In this document: positions 35,742-47,939 of the stretch, piece by piece | Layout: every line of letters begins with the position of its first letter | Position numbering within the stretch: the stretch's first letter is position 1 | Source: Ligustrum vulgare | Lineage: Eukaryota > Streptophyta > Magnoliopsida > Lamiales > Oleaceae | Direction of reading: 5' to 3' | NCBI GenBank assembly: GCA_963555705.1 | Contig: OY743179.1 | Location: 20,158,692-20,222,691, forward strand | DNA: 64,000 bases | The notes under the pieces: model-generated | The model's database searches: none | What the model was told of the DNA's origin: nothing | The model's input: the letters and a program-made list of their open reading frames with translations, nothing else | Program-made: the position numbers and the translations under genes

Positions 35742-37244
35742 ACAGTAAGTCAGATTTACCTTTTCTTTCAAATCCTTTAGAATGATGTATATAAATAGTT
35801 TCATCTAAAGATCTATACAAGAAGGTAGTTTTAACATCTATTTGTTCAAGTTTTAAATCATATTGTGCAACTAAAGCTAATATAATTATGATAGAAGTAT
35901 ACTTAATTACAGGTGAAAAGATTTCATTATAGTCTATTCTTTCTTTTTGTGAAAAACCTTTGGCTACAAGCCTAGCTTTATACCTAGGTTTTATGTCTTT
36001 AGACTCACTTTCTTTAATTTTAAAAATCCATTTGCAGTCAATTATCCTCTTGTTCTCAGGCCTATCCACTAAGATCCAAGTACCATTTTTAATAAGAGAA
36101 TCCATTTCATCTTGCGTTGACGCAAGCCACAATTTGGAATCAGCTAAAGAAATAGCTTCTTCAAATGATTCAAGTTCAGAATGCATAGGTTTAAATAAAG
36201 TAAAAGTAGAAACAAAATCAGAATCAGAATCCTCAAATCTAGATGGAGGTCTTATATTTCTTCTAGTTCTGTCCCTAGCAAGCTGATAGTCACTAAGATT
36301 AGAATCATATTCAATTTCAATTTCAGGAACAGAAGACTCAGGTTCAGTAACATCAATGGGAGACTGTGGGGGTTGCTCCACTTGAAACTGAGTATGGGGC
36401 TGATGATTCTCTTCATGAGAATTATCAACACTCAGTTCAGAAGTGAGAAAATCTTTTTCACTAAGAGGATCTTCCAAAATCTCATTTTTACAGGGACAAA
36501 CATTTTCATTAAAGACAACAGACCTACTGATAATGACCCTGAAGCCTGTATGTTCTTTCACCCACAACTTATAAGTTATAACCTTTGACACCTTCATCAT
36601 ATCCAACAAAAACACATTTTAAAGATCTGACATCAAGTTTGGTTTTAGTTTGATGTGAGAAACCTGCACATCCAAAAAATTTTAGATTTGAAAAATTAGA
36701 AAGGTATATTGCAAATCTATTGCACTGCAGGGAGACATATTGATCAGGTATGAAGCAATTTTGACAGCTTCACCCATCAAAATTCTTGGCAAATTTAAAT
36801 CAAGTAGCATACACCTAGTTCTTTCTAACAGAGTCATATTCATTCTCTTAGAAACCCCATTTTTCTATGGACCGTATGTAACAGTCATGTGCCTAAGGAT
36901 TCCTTGATTATTACAGAAATTATCAAAGTCCGAATTACAGAACTCTAGACCATTATCAGTTCTAATCACTTTAATTTTCCTATCTTTCAAAGTTTCAATC
37001 AAGGTAGTCCAGTTTTTTAAAACCCACACAGTAGCATCTTTTAACTTCAACAAATGAACCCAAGTTTTCCTAGAGTAGTCATCAACTATAAGTAGGAAAT
37101 ATCTGAAACCAAAAAACGAATTAACTGGGGCACTACCCCACAAATCAGCATGCAAGTAATCTAATATATCATTTGACTTGTGAATGTCTTTACCAAAAGA
37201 AGACCTTTTCCGTTTTTCCAAAACGCATTTTTCATAAAAATTTA

Positions 37245-37946
37245 GGGGTCGTTCTCTTTGTGTTTCGATTTTGAATTTTGGATTTTATTTTGGATTTTGG
37301 TTGTTTATTTTGGGATTACTGAAAACACGTTCTCTTTGTAATTTTGGAAAACTGTTTTCAAAAATAGAAAACTGAAAAATGTGTTTACTTTGTAATTTTT
37401 TGATATATTTATTTTGTGATATTTTATATGTTAAAAATGGTTGATTTGTTGAATTACATTAATTTTAATGTCAATAAATCAGTTAGTTCTCTATGTCAAT
37501 AAATTCATCATTAATATTGTTTCAGCTAAACAAAAATTCAACCTCATACTAATAAAATCCTAACATGGATCTATATATAATGACAAAATAATATAAGAGT
37601 TTCAAGTGAAGGAAATGTCTCACATTTACCAAAAAAAAAAAAAAAAAAAATCTTAATATGGATCTATATATAAACTAAAATCTTAATATGGATCTATATA
37701 TAATGGCAAAATAATATAAGAATTTCAAGTGAAGGAAGTGTCTCACATTTACACAAAAAAAAGTCCAAAACACGCGATTTGGACTTTTTAACACAAAATA
37801 TCCAAAACGCAATAAACTCGTTTTGAATTTCCTTTATATATATTTTTTTGGTTTTGGAAAACGAATTTCTGAAAATGGGTAAAGTGAACGCATTTTCGAA
37901 AATCGAAAACTCAAAACGGGTTGAAAACAGCAAATAAAATCGGGCC
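37245..37946. mobile_element. Tourist-like MITE nested in copia pre-integrase
   Basis: 702 bp, starting GGGGTCGTTCTCTTTG and ending in the imperfect inverse of GGCCCGATTTTATTTG. TTA flanks both sides (37242-37244 and 37947-37949). The host copia reading frame is continuous across the site if the element and one TTA are ignored, which fixes the borders. It contains an internal near-duplicate (37563-37625 and 37683-37752) sharing AATATGGATCTATATATAAT. Confidence 0.8.
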
Positions 37947-40366
37947 TTAGTTTTTGTAAAACATCATTACCAAAAACTCCTTTCTTTTTAAGTAATTGTA
38001 AACCTTTCAAATCAGTTTTATCATTTATATGAACTGCCTTAAAAGACTTAGCACATATAGGGTAAGATTTCAGAATATAGATACCATTTGTTTTGGGAGT
38101 ATAGGAAAGCAGGGTGTTGTCTTATAATATCCTTCGATAACCTTTATATAATCTAATATCATAAGACTCACTGTCTAGAATTCCTAAGGATATCAAATTC
38201 CTTTTTTAAATCAGGGGCATATCTTGTTTGATTTAAAACAAGGATCTTGTTGTTATCAAGTTTCAATAGTACCTTTCCAACACATTTAATATCACAAGTC
38301 AGATTATTTCCAAGCTTAACAGATCCATATGATTCATCACAGAAATTAACAAATAATTACTTTTCGGGACACATATGAAAAGTACATCTAGAATCAAGAA
38401 TTCGTTCATTTTTTATATCAATTTCAGTGGTAACATAAACTACCTGCTATTATTTTGAGCTATTGCTGCTGTCTGGTTACTATTTTCAGTTTCCCGTTGC
38501 TTCTTTAAACAGTCTTTAATGTGATGACCAGGCTTACCACAATAATAACACTTCCTAACTCTAAAGAAAGTATCCTGACCTTTGTAGTCTTTAAACCTGT
38601 TAACTATGTCTTTCTTTTAATAGTTATCCTCAACAGGTTTACTACTCAAATTATTCAAGTTTCTATTATTGTTGGAATTATTCCAAGTTTTGTTGTCCTT
38701 AAAGGAGTTCTTTTTCTTACTAGAGTTCATATTGCATGGCTTCTTTATGATCTGCTCTCATTTCTAACTCCTTATTCTTAAGGGCAATATGTATAGTATT
38801 AGTTGTCAGTTTCTGTCTCCCATATTCTAAGGCATTTCTCAGGTCTTTATATTTATCCCCCATAGCATTCAGTAAACAGACTACCTTTTGGTCATCAGAT
38901 AATTTCTCCTCACTATTCACTAAGCTTTGAGTAATTTTATTAAATCTATTCAAGTTTTCTTCAGCATATTTGGAATGATCAAATTTAAAACTAAAGTATT
39001 ACTTCCATAGAAAACATTTATAAGGAAGTGTGAGGGTGTGGTAAGTTTCCTCAAGTTTATCCCAAAGTTCTTTAGCAGTTTTAGTTTTCCCTACTTGTCT
39101 AATAACAGTATCAAATAAGTGAAGAAATAAAGAACTCCAAATCATTTTATCCATTTCAGTCCGCCTATCATGAGTCGGTGTGCTTGACCAAGAAGCATCT
39201 AAAGTTTTAGCACATTTAAATTGAAGAAGTAAGACTTTCATTTTCTGGGGCTAGAGACTAAAGTCTCCTTTACCATTCCAAATCTCAACATGAACTTTGA
39301 TATTATCCATTTCAGAAAATGACTAAAAGATTTGAAAAAAAAATGTTTTTAATGATCAGAGGCCTTAGTTCTTCAAAGGATGCAAATAGGCAGGATAGAA
39401 ACACACCAAAGAAAATTATATATGTAAATACAAAAGAATTACAAACAGAGGAGTCACACTAAGTGAGGAAGAAATGATGTATCACAAAGATTCAAAAAAC
39501 GTAGAATATCAGAAATACTATAATCAAGATGATCTCATAACACAAAGTAATAACTATACACTAAGCCTCAATCACAAAGAATATAAACACTAAGCAATAA
39601 TGTTCTTCCAGTATATCCCTCAACCTAATTTGGGTCAATCCTAAGCTCCCTAGATTCCTAGATTTTCAAGTAATCCTGGACAAATGTAAGTAAAGGGGTC
39701 CAACAAAGGTTTCAAATGGAGGAATTTTGGAAAGAACAAGAGTTTAGAGAAGAATAAAACTGAAAAATAGATGCAGTAAGGAATGATATCACCTTTTGCA
39801 AATTAGGGTTACTGCAGCCTTTCAAAATTTCAGAAATCCTTTTTGTATTTCAGATCCAGTGAGTTCTAGTCACATGCACCAAGCTCAAATACCAGAATCT
39901 TGTCAGATCCCTTTAGAAACTCAAGGATATAAGAAAGTTTATCTTGAGTTCTAGGATCTTGTACATTTTTTACTCTAAGTACAAAGATCCAGAACACAAA
40001 ATATATAAGAAAACCCCCTTTAAAACAAATTACTAGGGTTTTGTAAACATATTTTTTCAGAGTATAAAATTTCTTTAAGAACACCACGAAGTATTTTTAA
40101 AAAATATTTTGAAGAACTTTACAGATCTAAAAAATATCACATTAAGATCTGAAAAAGTTAAAACGTTTTTATTTTGGACTTATAGTTCTAAAAGATCTAT
40201 AATAAGATTATTCAAAGACAAGAAATTAGAAAACCCTAAAAAACGTTTTTAACAAGAAATCATAAATCTTTTAGAAACCAAGAAATTTAACCCCAAAAAG
40301 TCTGGATCTAGAGGTTTTGAGTCGTAGTTCAGCGTATTCATAAGAATCCTAAGGCTCTGATACTAC

Positions 40367-41109
40367 TGTTATGATTTCACTACCCAGAACCACATATAAA
40401 CCACAAAGAATCAAGAATAATATAAAGAAACATTATGTGCGTGTGTGGTATTGTTTAAAAAGAATTTTTTAAATGAATAGTGATTTTAAGAGGAATAAAT
40501 GGTTAAGATTTGGTTGAAAAGTCAAATATTGTAGGCTTACTGTTTAATTGATGATTGAGATTGAGTATTGTAGAAAAAATTTAAAGGATACCAAACAAGG
40601 GCTAAAACTTTATTAACCAAAAAATCAAAACAGAAAACTCAAAGTTATACAGAACCAAATGAAATCTGAAAACCTCTTTTTTCTGGCAAATATTACAACA
40701 CTAAGGACCACAAAGTTTATACAGATTATAGCCTGTATAACCACTAAGAAAAACTCTGATTTAAACAAAGGATAAGATATCTAAAAACCCAGACGAAGCG
40801 GATCAAGAGAGAAAAGAGAGGGGTGAGAGAAGTCAGAGAGAAATCATACGAAGCATCTAGAATCCAAACCAAAAGTCACACCATTATCACATAGATGGAC
40901 GGCTTTGATTGAATCTTGATATCCAATGGTTGAGATTGAAGGAGTTAAAATCAGTTTGGGCTTTGACCTGGGTTGAGTAGGTTGGTCCAGTCTTCTCATA
41001 ATCAGATAACAAGCTATGGGCTATATCTTCAAGTGGACTTCAACTTCAATTGGATTGGTTCTAACCTGTTGGGCTTCTTGGGCTGCAGCGTTATGCCAAT
41101 TACTCTACA
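40367..41109 (-). repeat. 5' LTR of the second decayed copia
   Basis: 743 bp, TGTTATGATT to ACTCTACA on the plus strand, following the primer-binding remnant. It carries a nested MITE at 40441-40604. Confidence 0.7.
40441..40604. mobile_element. Small MITE, family E/F, copy F (inside LTR)
   Basis: Reverse-complement relative of 11397-11571. Shared blocks include GGTATTGTTTAAAAAG, GATTTGGTTGAAAAGTCAA and GAGATTGAGTATTGTAGAAA. It ends ATACCAAACAAGG. Confidence 0.65.
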
Positions 41110-41118
41110 CAGGTCATT

Positions 41119-41129
41119 ACATTAAACTA
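41119..41129. repeat. 11-bp target-site duplication ACATTAAACTA (left)
   Basis: Repeated exactly at 41579-41589. It flanks the element at 41130-41578. Nine to eleven bases is typical of Mutator-like insertion. Confidence 0.85.
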
Positions 41130-41578
41130 GTGATGGCAATGGGCCGAGCCGAGCCGGCTCGGCCCATTAAGCTCGTTGCTCGGCTCGTCTTAGCAACGAG
41201 CCGAGCTTGTGGCTCGTATTAGACGAGCCGAGCTTCGGCTCGGCTCGTTACTCGAGGGTCAAGCTCGGCTTGGCCCTTGAGCTCGTGGCTCGGCTCGCGG
41301 CTCGTACATAATTTTTTTTTTTTCATTTTTTTCACTAAATTTAATATTTTATTTAAAAAAAAACGAGCCCACGAGCCGAGCTCGTGGGCTCGGCTCGTGG
41401 CTCGTGTTTCACGAGCCGGCCATGCAAAACGAGCCGAGCCGTGCTCGGCTCGTTTTAGAATCTACTTGTTTGGCTCGTGGAAGAGCCCATAAATTGGACG
41501 AGCCGAGCCGCTCGTGGCTCGTGATTTGACGAGCCGAGCAAACGAGCCGACGAGCGGCTCGGCCCGTTTGCCATCTCT
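41130..41578. mobile_element. Mutator-like non-autonomous element, GAGCCGAGC-iterated interior
   Basis: 449 bp. The ends are GTGATGGCAATGGGCCGAGC and, inverted, AGAGATGGCAAACGGGCCGA. Exact 11-bp flanking repeats are present. Outside an AT core near 41310-41360 the interior is almost wholly GAGCC, GGCTC and GCTCGT repeats in both orientations. It has no real coding sequence; the open frames at 41016 and 41277 are composition artefacts. Confidence 0.75.
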
Positions 41579-41589
41579 ACATTAAACTA

Positions 41590-42707
41590 TTTTATTTTTA
41601 AGAAATTGGTTTCAAACATTCAAAAATCAGATTGTAATTGAAATATATATATATATATATTAGATTCCAACAATTAAACAAATATACTTTCTCCTTAAAT
41701 CAAGCAAACAAGTTACAACCTTCCAAACAAGTCTCTCCATTTTGAATGACTCAAAATCGAAGAGATAAAAAACAAAGAATTCAAGTTATAACATTTCCAT
41801 TTTAATATTGTTTCTATCACAAAGATGTCCTAATTTCTTCCATTTGACTTGAGAACGAACGTGAATGAATGTAACCTAAGATCTCAAGTGTGATTTGAGA
41901 ATGAAGATGTGACATGGGAGTCTGGAAACGAAAATGTGACTTGGGACCAAACATTTAATCTGAGATTGAAAAAGAATGTGACTTAAGAACAAACATGTGA
42001 CCTGAGAAGATATGAAATTTTGAAAATATACTCAACGTAGTAAATCTGAGTGTGTGACCTGAAGAATTGAACTACTTTATCACCAGACCAAAAAAATCAG
42101 AAAATCTACTAACACAGCGAATAATTGTACTACTCCATGAATGTGTATAACCTATACTTTTCACAGTTTTCAATCACTTTTCAATGTTTTCATCCCAATA
42201 TCATATATACTCATATGTTAAACCACATATTCATCCCCATCCCAACTCATCATTGGGCCACTACACGAAAAACTAACCCCAAAACACAAAACCCACTAAC
42301 CCTAGACCTAAACCCAAAGCCAATTCCTTAACATTCACCCATATCCCATATACAAAATCCACATACAAAAACAAACGGGTAAAATTCGTTTATACCCATT
42401 AAAAAACATCATTTCATAAAATACTACTCAATGTATTATACATTTCATATACTTACTAATATATAAAATAAAACCAAAAATATTGTTCCCAATAATTAAT
42501 CTTATTTCACTCTTTATACGCAATTTAAAATATGTAACTGATGAATTTAATATACCACATATCACGCTGCAACTATTAGCAACTCGATTTCAAGCGCTAT
42601 TTCAAAAAACCCTAGAAATCATTATCAACAGCTGTGGTATAGATACAATCTGTGAGATTCTAAATCTTCCACATGGATCCGTCAAATTTCCATTTTGGAA
42701 TATTGCT
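41590..42707. other. AT-rich spacer
   Basis: Contains an AT microsatellite at 41643-41662 and degenerate repeats of GTGACTTGAGA-type phrases at 41880-42060. No gene was identified before the possible exon at 42708. Confidence 0.4.
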
Positions 42708-43514
42708 ATGGAGGACTCATCTCCTGATTCAGAAACTGGGGATTCTCACAATTCGAGGTAATTTGGCATTTTGGTGTGGTATCAAGAATCTTTGATGAAA
42801 ATATAATTTTACTCTATCCATTATTACTAGAATTTGTAAAATTCTAAATCCTACCGATTTATGTTGAATTTTTTCCCTTTCAAATATGTTAACTTTTGTA
42901 CCTTGTGATTGATTATGAAGCTAATTAAGTTAAATAAAAAAAAATCATTCTAACTAGTAATAACATTTGAGCATCATATTTTGTTGAAGTTGTTGACATA
43001 GATTTTTATTTTTATTTTTATTTTTTGGTTCTGATGCCACAAATTGTTTGTAATTTGGGTTTGTTTGTGTTTTACGTCTGAAATTGGGTTGTCAGATTTT
43101 GATAAATATTTATTGATTCCAAGATGGTCCAAACAATGTTTTATCAAATGTTTTTTATTTGAGCATTAGATGTATAGTATAATCTGAGTTCTAGTGTAAC
43201 CATGTACAATTGTCATCTGACTAATAACATTTCTTGCCAAAAAAATTGTAGGTGTCATCTTCAAGCAATTTTCTATATCAAAGAATACAAAACATCTAGT
43301 GAATCTGATGAGATTGGCATGCACTTAGAACCACTTCCGGATTGATGGGGTTCCATGTCACACTCATTAGCTATTATCAGTGAGAAGGAAGAACATCCTT
43401 ACAAGTATTATTCTAGCTACCACACTAAGGAATAATATGTTGAAACCTACGCTAGTAACATTATTTCGCTTGGGGATCGCAAGCATTGGAAAGTTTCTAA
43501 CAAGTTAATGGTTA
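42708..43514 (+). pseudogene. Broken two-exon gene, not recognised
   Basis: A possible first exon 42708-42757 begins MEDSSPDSETGD and ends at a GT donor. The second starts at 43252 after TTGTAG and restores frame through an Arg codon. It reads as ordinary protein (CHLQAIFYIKEYKTS, later SLGDRKHWKVS) but has in-frame stops: TGA at about 43345 and TAA at about 43432, before the final TGA near 43522. Both stops could arise from C-to-T changes (CGA, CAA). I do not recognise the family; it could be a host gene or a domesticated transposase fragment. Confidence 0.4.
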
Positions 43515-43530
43515 TATATTTCTGACCAAA

Positions 43531-45366
43531 TCAAAGAGAAATACAGCCAAACCTAAGAAGACAAGGTGTAGAACAACGGTTGACTCCATGCAACAAACAA
43601 CGAGAAAGTAAAAGTTTCCCTGACTCATATACGGACTTGATTCCAGATTTTCCCAACAAGTCTCCACTAACTAGATTTCTATTTATATTTAGTACATGTG
43701 AAACATTAATAAGAGTAATCTTTTTTTCGGATGTGAAATTTAAATCTATACTTCCCTCGCCAACAACCTTGGATTGAACTTCATTTCTCATTTGAATGTG
43801 TACATCATCCACTTCATGATAGGTCTTGAAGATATTTTATCATACCACACATGGATGGTGGTACAAGTATCATACCACTATCCTTGAACTTTTTCCTTGA
43901 CCATATTTACAATTCTTACAGTTGCAAAAATGTTGTCATTTTCAATGGTGTTCACTTTGCCTTCTTGCTTTGGTTGTTTGGGATTTCTACATTCTCGGAC
44001 ATAATGTCCGGGCTTGCCATACACATAACAAGAGACTTTGAATTTCTTCTAGTCCTTGTTTTTGTCATCTTTGTTGGAGTTGAATAATTTCCTTTTCTTG
44101 AAATTTTGTGTTTGTTGGATTGATTCATGGCATAGGCTTTGGAATTGCCCTGATGAGAATGTTCATTCCCATTGCATGCCCTTGACTCTTCCTCAATTTG
44201 AAGATGTTTTTGAATCTCTTCCAAAGAATAATCTTCGGAACTATGAATTATTTTCTTCCTAAAACATTTCCATGAAGGTGGTAATTTTGCAATTATCGCG
44301 TCAACTTGGAAGGTTTCAAAAATATCTATCTTCATAGATTTCATTGTGTTGACAATAATTTGTAATTCGTGTATTTGACCAAGTAACAATATATTATCCA
44401 AAAACTTGAAATCAAAATATTTGAAAATTTAAAACTTCTTACTACCTTCCTCGTCGGCCTTGTATCTATTTTCCAGTGCATTCCATATCTCCTTGGTTGA
44501 AGTAGTGTTTTTGGAGAGAGCATTCAAGATGTGTCCTCTCCATATGAGTTCATCATCTTGTCTCTTCTTTCTTTTTGCCTTGATATCATCATTGTCTTTC
44601 GAGGTTGATTTCGGAAATGGATTCAAGTCCGTATCCAAGATATAGAAGATCTTCAATACTATGAGGAGAAACTTCAACTTATATAGCCATTTTGTAAAAA
44701 ATTTCCCATCGAACCTATCAAGCCTAACAAGGTCTTGATGTATCATTTTGATAGTCTCCATGGTGGTTTCGTTCTCCATTTCAAGGAATATTATTTGAGA
44801 TTGTTGGAAAATAGGTGGTAATGAAGAACAAAAATAAAAGAAGAAAGGAAATTAATGATTTACACAACTTTGTAAATCAATCAAAATGAATGTTTCAAAC
44901 AAGATTCGAGATCATTGTCATCAAACAACATTTGTTGCCATCGAGGTGAGTGCTTGAAGGCCTCAAATCAAATTTGATGAAGGAGTAATCAAACCAAAAT
45001 AAGTTCAAATCAAGTAATTAAGAACTTGAATAAGAATTTGAAAAACACTGTGAAAATGGAAGTTTGATCTTTGATTTTGGATCAAGAGATATTATAGAAA
45101 TGTTATGAAATACTTTTTTTATCTCACCCAACATTTCTATTTGTAGAATCATACATCCTATGCATGAATGGTGCAAACAATTAAGTGAAAAGACACCAAA
45201 CGAGTAAAAATGTGCCAGAAAGTTTAAACCCAACAACTATAATATTTGGCTTGGCCGACCGGCTGTCCAGGTTTGCCAAATACCCCAAGCATCACTGGGG
45301 GGTCAACCGGTAACTGCCTGGCACAAAACCAGGTGGTCGCCTAAGCTTAATCTAGGCAACCCTCCC
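43531..45366 (-). mobile_element. copia gag and protease stub
   Basis: Minus strand. Gag N-terminus 44779-44429 (DGKFFTKWLYKLKF), middle 44401-43952, then a zinc knuckle near 44015 in which the second Cys is Tyr (CYVYGKPGHYVREC), and a protease or pre-integrase start at 43812-43531 (EGSIDLNF). No integrase, reverse transcriptase or RNase H follows, so this is a 3'-truncated copy. 44780-45357 is probable leader or LTR with CCGACCGG-type motifs near 45250-45340. Confidence 0.7.
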
Positions 45367-47086
45367 TAGAGATGGCAATTGGGCGGGTTCGGTGCAGGTA
45401 CCCCGAACCCATACTCGCCCCATGACTTGCTATGTCATTACGGGGTGGGGTAGGACGGATATGTGTTCGGGTTGGGCCAAGCATCCCATACTATGGGTGA
45501 ACGCAGTTTGATTTGGATGATTTTTGACATATTTTCAAACTAAACCATTTTAAGCGATTTAACATTTTTCCAAACCAAACCAAACAATTTCATTTTACAA
45601 ACCAAACCATATTTTGCAGTTTGATTAGATTTTAATTCGCGATTTTTACCTATCGACATAAATTTAGATGTTAATTAATTCATAATTTTTAATATAAAGA
45701 TAAAATAAGTTAATATATAAGTTAATACGAGAATTAATAATTTTAGATGTTAAATTCATTCAGATTTGTTTCCAATTCAAAATAAAATCATGAAGCCGAA
45801 AAAAATTGTTATTGCATTATATTTGTTCTCTAACTTCTTTCTAAACCAACTTGACAAGTTACGGTCACCAAAATCCTTAGAAAAATCACTATCTTAAACA
45901 CACCATAGCTAGTCATTCTTTTTTGTTAGAAACCATATATGGATACTTCTTGCATAAATGTATGATATGATTCCATAAAGTACTAGTTCACAATTTTAAG
46001 TATGATACTTAAACAATTTTCCACAATAATTACATTCTGCCTTAGCTCTCTTCTTGCTAGCCTTAGCTTTGTTGTCCAAATTTCGAGTTTCATCAATGAA
46101 GAAATTTTGAAAAAATAAAATGAAATAATCGAATGATGTTGCTTGTAAAGAAATTTAAACACGTGTTATTCAAATTCTTACCCAATTCGAACTTTCTGAC
46201 ATCGATCGAAAAATCTCACACGACTCCAAAATAAATCAAATGCAAGAAGAAATTGGAAGTATACGTATCACCTCCGTCAATTGTTCTAAGAATTTAATTG
46301 ACATTAGTGGAGTGGGACTCAGAAGTTGGAAGGAAGCAAGGAAGATGAATGAAAACAGTAAATGATTAATTGAATTAGGAAGTGGGAACGTAGGGTTTAG
46401 TTTTGAATCTCAATTAAATGGACTCTGGGGGGTTGGAGTATGTGGTTTAAGGTGATGTGGGTTATAGGTTAATGGACTTTTAGGGTTGGAGCATGTGGTT
46501 TAAGGGCAATGTTGGTTACAGGTTAATCGGATTTTTAAGTTGGACATTGGATGAAAACTTTAATTCATTATATAAAGTTGAATTTTTTGGGGAAAAAACT
46601 GTAAATTTAAATTAATAAAATTAAATTTTTAATAAAAAAATTTAGCGATTTGGTTTGGTTTAAATGGTTTTTAAAAATCGAAATCTAAACCAAACCATTT
46701 TGAAACGATTGGTTCGATTTGGTTTGAAAATATTGGCGGGTCCACGTGGAATCGAACTTACGGTTTAAACCAATTGTTTCGATTGCAGCCATATCCCATA
46801 CCCGCCCCGCTAATGCCCCGTTTGTATTTTTATTTTTATTTTTGTTATGTAATCCGTTCTAATTAATGAAATTTTAAATCTTCAATCAAATTTCATTTTA
46901 TTTTAATTAATATGCGGGTCGGGTATGAGACTAGTCACTCAATACCCCCCTCGAACCCATACCCGACTCAGGGCAACAATTTCGATCCATACCCACGCCC
47001 CACAACCCGTGGGGTGGCCAAAATTTGCCCCATTAGGGGCGGGTACCCGTCGGGTTCGAGTTGTGGCGGGTTATTTTTCCATCCCT
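45367..47086. mobile_element. Mutator-like element, CGGGTACCCG-iterated, interrupted by another
   Basis: Ends TAGAGATGGCAATTGGGCG and, inverted, AGGGATGGAAAAATAACCCG. An exact 9-bp duplication AACCCTCCC lies at 45358-45366 and 47087-47095. The interior outside the nested unit iterates GGGCGGGT, ACCCGAACCC and GGGGCGGG motifs. Without the nested element it would be about 410 bp, close to the copies at 1141 and 41130. Confidence 0.75.
45492..46792. mobile_element. Nested Mutator-like element, AACCAAACC-iterated ends
   Basis: Inserted in 45367-47086 with an exact 9-bp duplication ATCCCATAC (45483-45491 and 46793-46801). The ends TATGGGTGAACGCAGTTTG and, inverted, ATGGCTGCAATCGAAACAA are related. 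Iterated AAACCAAACC and GGTTTGGTTT motifs occupy the outer parts of the 1301 bp. The core (about 45800-46550) is AT-rich without clear coding. Confidence 0.7.
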
Positions 47087-47095
47087 AACCCTCCC

Positions 47096-47726
47096 GGGTT
47101 ACTTTTTTAAGCAACCTCGTTTTGTTTCAAGACATTATCGACCATTCATTTCACTTGTTTTTTATATTAGTTTATGTCCAAAGCATTTCTTCATTATATC
47201 ATTGAGCATGTCAATAAGTAGCATTCAACTACCTGAAATCCATGTCAAAAGACTCATTGCCAAAAATATTCAAGAAGTTGATGATGAAAAAGAACCATTT
47301 GAGGCATCTAAAACATCGGGAGAGAAGGGTATGAATAAATCATAAATTAAGCATTATGATCCTCATATTCCCTTTCCACAAAGATTGAAAAAAAAAAAAA
47401 AAAGTGGATTAGCAATTCGATAAGTTCTTAAATATGCTCAGAAAGTTGCACATAAACATATCATTACATGAAAAATAATGACAATCAAACAGCAAAACTC
47501 GAAAAATTCCTTATTTTTCACTTAGAAAATAAATATAATCAAACACATCAAATTGATATTTTCCACGAAAATCATTCACATGGAACCAATCTAAAAAAAA
47601 ACTCTCTACCTATTTTCTATTCTTACAATCAAACGTAACCTATGGAAAAAATACATAACTCCTACATATAACTTCATTAACAATTTAAAACTAACAAGTT
47701 TAATTTTTTTTTTAATATAATATATT
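47096..47726. other. Spacer with short A-runs
   Basis: A poly-A run lies at 47388-47403. The open frame at 47061-47345 spans the element border and shows no domain. No gene was assigned. Confidence 0.4.
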
Positions 47727-47905
47727 TGTTATAAAACTATCTAAAAACTAGAGAGAGATAAGAGAGAAATTCTTCTCATTTGATATATATAATGAATTAG
47801 GATAGACCCTTATTTATATGGGTGGACAATGGCACAATCGTAATATGTAAAGTTTACAGGGCTACAATGGTAATTGGTCATTAACATAATATATAATTTA
47901 TAACA
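47727..47905 (-). repeat. 3' LTR (179 bp)
   Basis: TGTTATAA to TTATAACA, perfect 8-bp inverted ends. The first 150 bases match 53537-53680 closely, including CACAATCGTAATATGTAAAG. Confidence 0.8.
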
Positions 47906-47939
47906 CTCCTCCTTGAATGACCTATTCCACAATTGCCCG

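Larger units (their letters stand above)
34346..41109 (-). mobile_element. Decayed Ty1/copia retrotransposon with nested MITE
   Basis: Runs right to left: 5' LTR 40367-41109, primer-like TAGTATCAGAGCC (40353-40365, reverse strand), gag from ATG 39310, zinc knuckle CYYCGKPGHHIKDC near 38550, pre-integrase and integrase (37990 to 36860, with LHADLWG and TDNGLEF), reverse transcriptase (36615 to 34990, with YVDDML near 35390) and RNase H (34761-34447). Many stops and frame breaks. The 3' LTR is reduced to at most 13 bases (CAATTACTCTACA, 34346-34358), identical to the outer end of the 5' LTR, so the element is truncated there. Confidence 0.85.

Noticed and set aside
41016..41492. Ala/Arg/Ser-rich frames
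   Set aside because: Translation of GAGCC/GGCTC repeats inside a mobile element.
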